Shown in pieces: positions 63,061 to 64,000 of a stretch of DNA of 64,000 nucleotides (the first letter of the stretch is position 1; the number at the start of each line of letters is the position of its first letter). This DNA is from Icerya purchasi. Taxonomy: Eukaryota; Arthropoda; Insecta; Hemiptera; Monophlebidae. The position numbers and the translations under genes are program-made. The stretch is from positions 30,424,683 to 30,488,682 of the forward strand of contig CM077116.1 of assembly GCA_039619475.1 (NCBI GenBank), read 5' to 3'. The notes beneath the pieces are model-generated. The model saw nothing but the letters and a program-made list of their open reading frames with translations. It did no database searches and was not told where the DNA came from.

Positions 63061-64000
63061 ATTGATTTGCGGGTAGTGCATAAGTGGTTGTGGACTCTTT
63101 TTAGTTTTCGACTTTACCGCTTTAGGTTCATATTTTCCCACATTTGAGTTCTTAAATTCCAAAATTTTTAAACTTGTATTGTTGCAGCGTTCTGCGGGCA
63201 AAAATACGCCGATTAAAAAAGTAAAAAAAAAAAAAAAACAACAAAAAAACAAAAAAAAACCATTACTACATCTCTTATAAAACGGGCTGCGGAATTTCAG
63301 AAATTGTTTTTGCAGCCAGATTTTCACGTTTGTCAATATTTTGATTTTTTGATTTTAAAATTATGGAGTTCTCATAGTTTTCCTATATTCTAGCGATATA
63401 AATACCCAATAAAAGAAAAATGCTCCTCTAATTCCATCGGAAAAGGCTGTGGATTTTTATTATTTATTTATTTATTTATTTTATTTTTTTTTTTATGTTT
63501 TTGGTTTTGCTGTTTTAGTAAGTACATTTTTTCCAAAATTTTGGTTTTCTAATTTCAAAATTTTCGGACTTTTGTATTTTTTCCGCATTGTACGGAAAAA
63601 ATTGAGCCAATTAAAAAAAAAAACAAATCCTGTACCTACCATAAAACGGGCTATAGAATTTTTGAAAAGACCTTTTTTATTTTAATGGAAATTAATTTTT
63701 ACATACGAGTATTTCAAAATTTAGCCTCTTTTATTTTTATATTTTAGCAGTCTCATAGTTTATATTCTAGCGGCCAAAAATCGTATAAATGTAATCGAAA
63801 CTCACTGTAATAATAATGACAACAGTTCGTTCTATCATATAGTTCATAAGTATCACGGGAAAAAATTTGCGATAGAAATATAAAATTTATGGTAATGAGA
63901 TTTCGGGGTTTTTTATTTTTTTTTGTTAATGCGTTTTTTAATTGAATGGCGTACATATCAAACTCCACTTGTGCCTCTTTTAAAAAAGTGTACAATTTCA
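63061..64000 (+). other. AT-rich stretch at the window end
   Basis: A and T runs, a TTTA repeat at 63463-63482 and no supported gene. The frames 62644-63336 (-) and 63753-63995 (-) lack motifs. Two 40-base pieces near 63130-63290 and 63530-63660 share wording (AAAACGGGCTGCGGAATTT and AAAACGGGCTATAGAATTT, each after a run of A), suggesting an old local duplication. Confidence 0.45.

Noticed and set aside
62644..63336. 230-codon minus-strand frame
   Set aside because: It is antisense to a decayed RTE-like fragment and includes a poly-Phe run from an A tract; no motif.

Overview
The window looks like arthropod, most likely insect, nuclear DNA. Coding sequence is sparse and split into short exons with GT/AG junctions. 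Introns are very long and AT-rich, simple repeats are abundant, and the mobile elements are typical of animals: RNase H-bearing and RTE-like non-LTR retrotransposons, deleted mariner copies and tRNA-derived SINEs. A hemipteran-type genome is plausible, but nothing here fixes the order.

One host gene is recognisable. On the + strand, from 787 to about 22.2 kb, eight exons encode the regulator-of-G-protein-signalling-like (rgRGS) domain and following linker of a Rho guanine-nucleotide exchange factor of the RhoGEF2 / ARHGEF1-11-12 family. The first six join in phase and read continuously through the domain. Two more (11898..11991 and 22145..22204) fit the phase and extend a basic linker. The PDZ part should lie upstream of the window, and the C1/DH/PH part downstream. 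About 40 kb of sequence after the last rgRGS exon holds no further clear internal exon. It does hold two ATG-containing exons (46039..46297 and 57885..57948) that end at good splice donors in the same phase (1) as exon 22145..22204. The simplest reading is alternative promoters that make shorter isoforms without the PDZ/rgRGS part. A weak candidate phase-1 internal exon begins at 60024.

The rest is intron and mobile DNA. Intron 5 (5172-8576) contains an old, decayed RTE-like reverse transcriptase. The large intron at 12-22 kb holds a long foldback hairpin and a nearly complete two-ORF LINE of the I type (13.7-19.0 kb), broken by a single in-frame stop in the reverse transcriptase. A truncated LINE copy lies tail to tail against it. 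Further on are two mariner-like elements, each keeping both ends of the transposase around an internal deletion (25.7 and 50.2 kb), and a SINE with a 44-base A tract (54 kb). Three more LINE fragments follow (54.6, 61.2 and 62.6 kb). Several short repeat families occur in two or more copies, including one bounded by TA microsatellites. No tRNA gene, rRNA, CRISPR or complete second host gene was found. Most longer open frames in the intronic DNA are chance or low-complexity frames.
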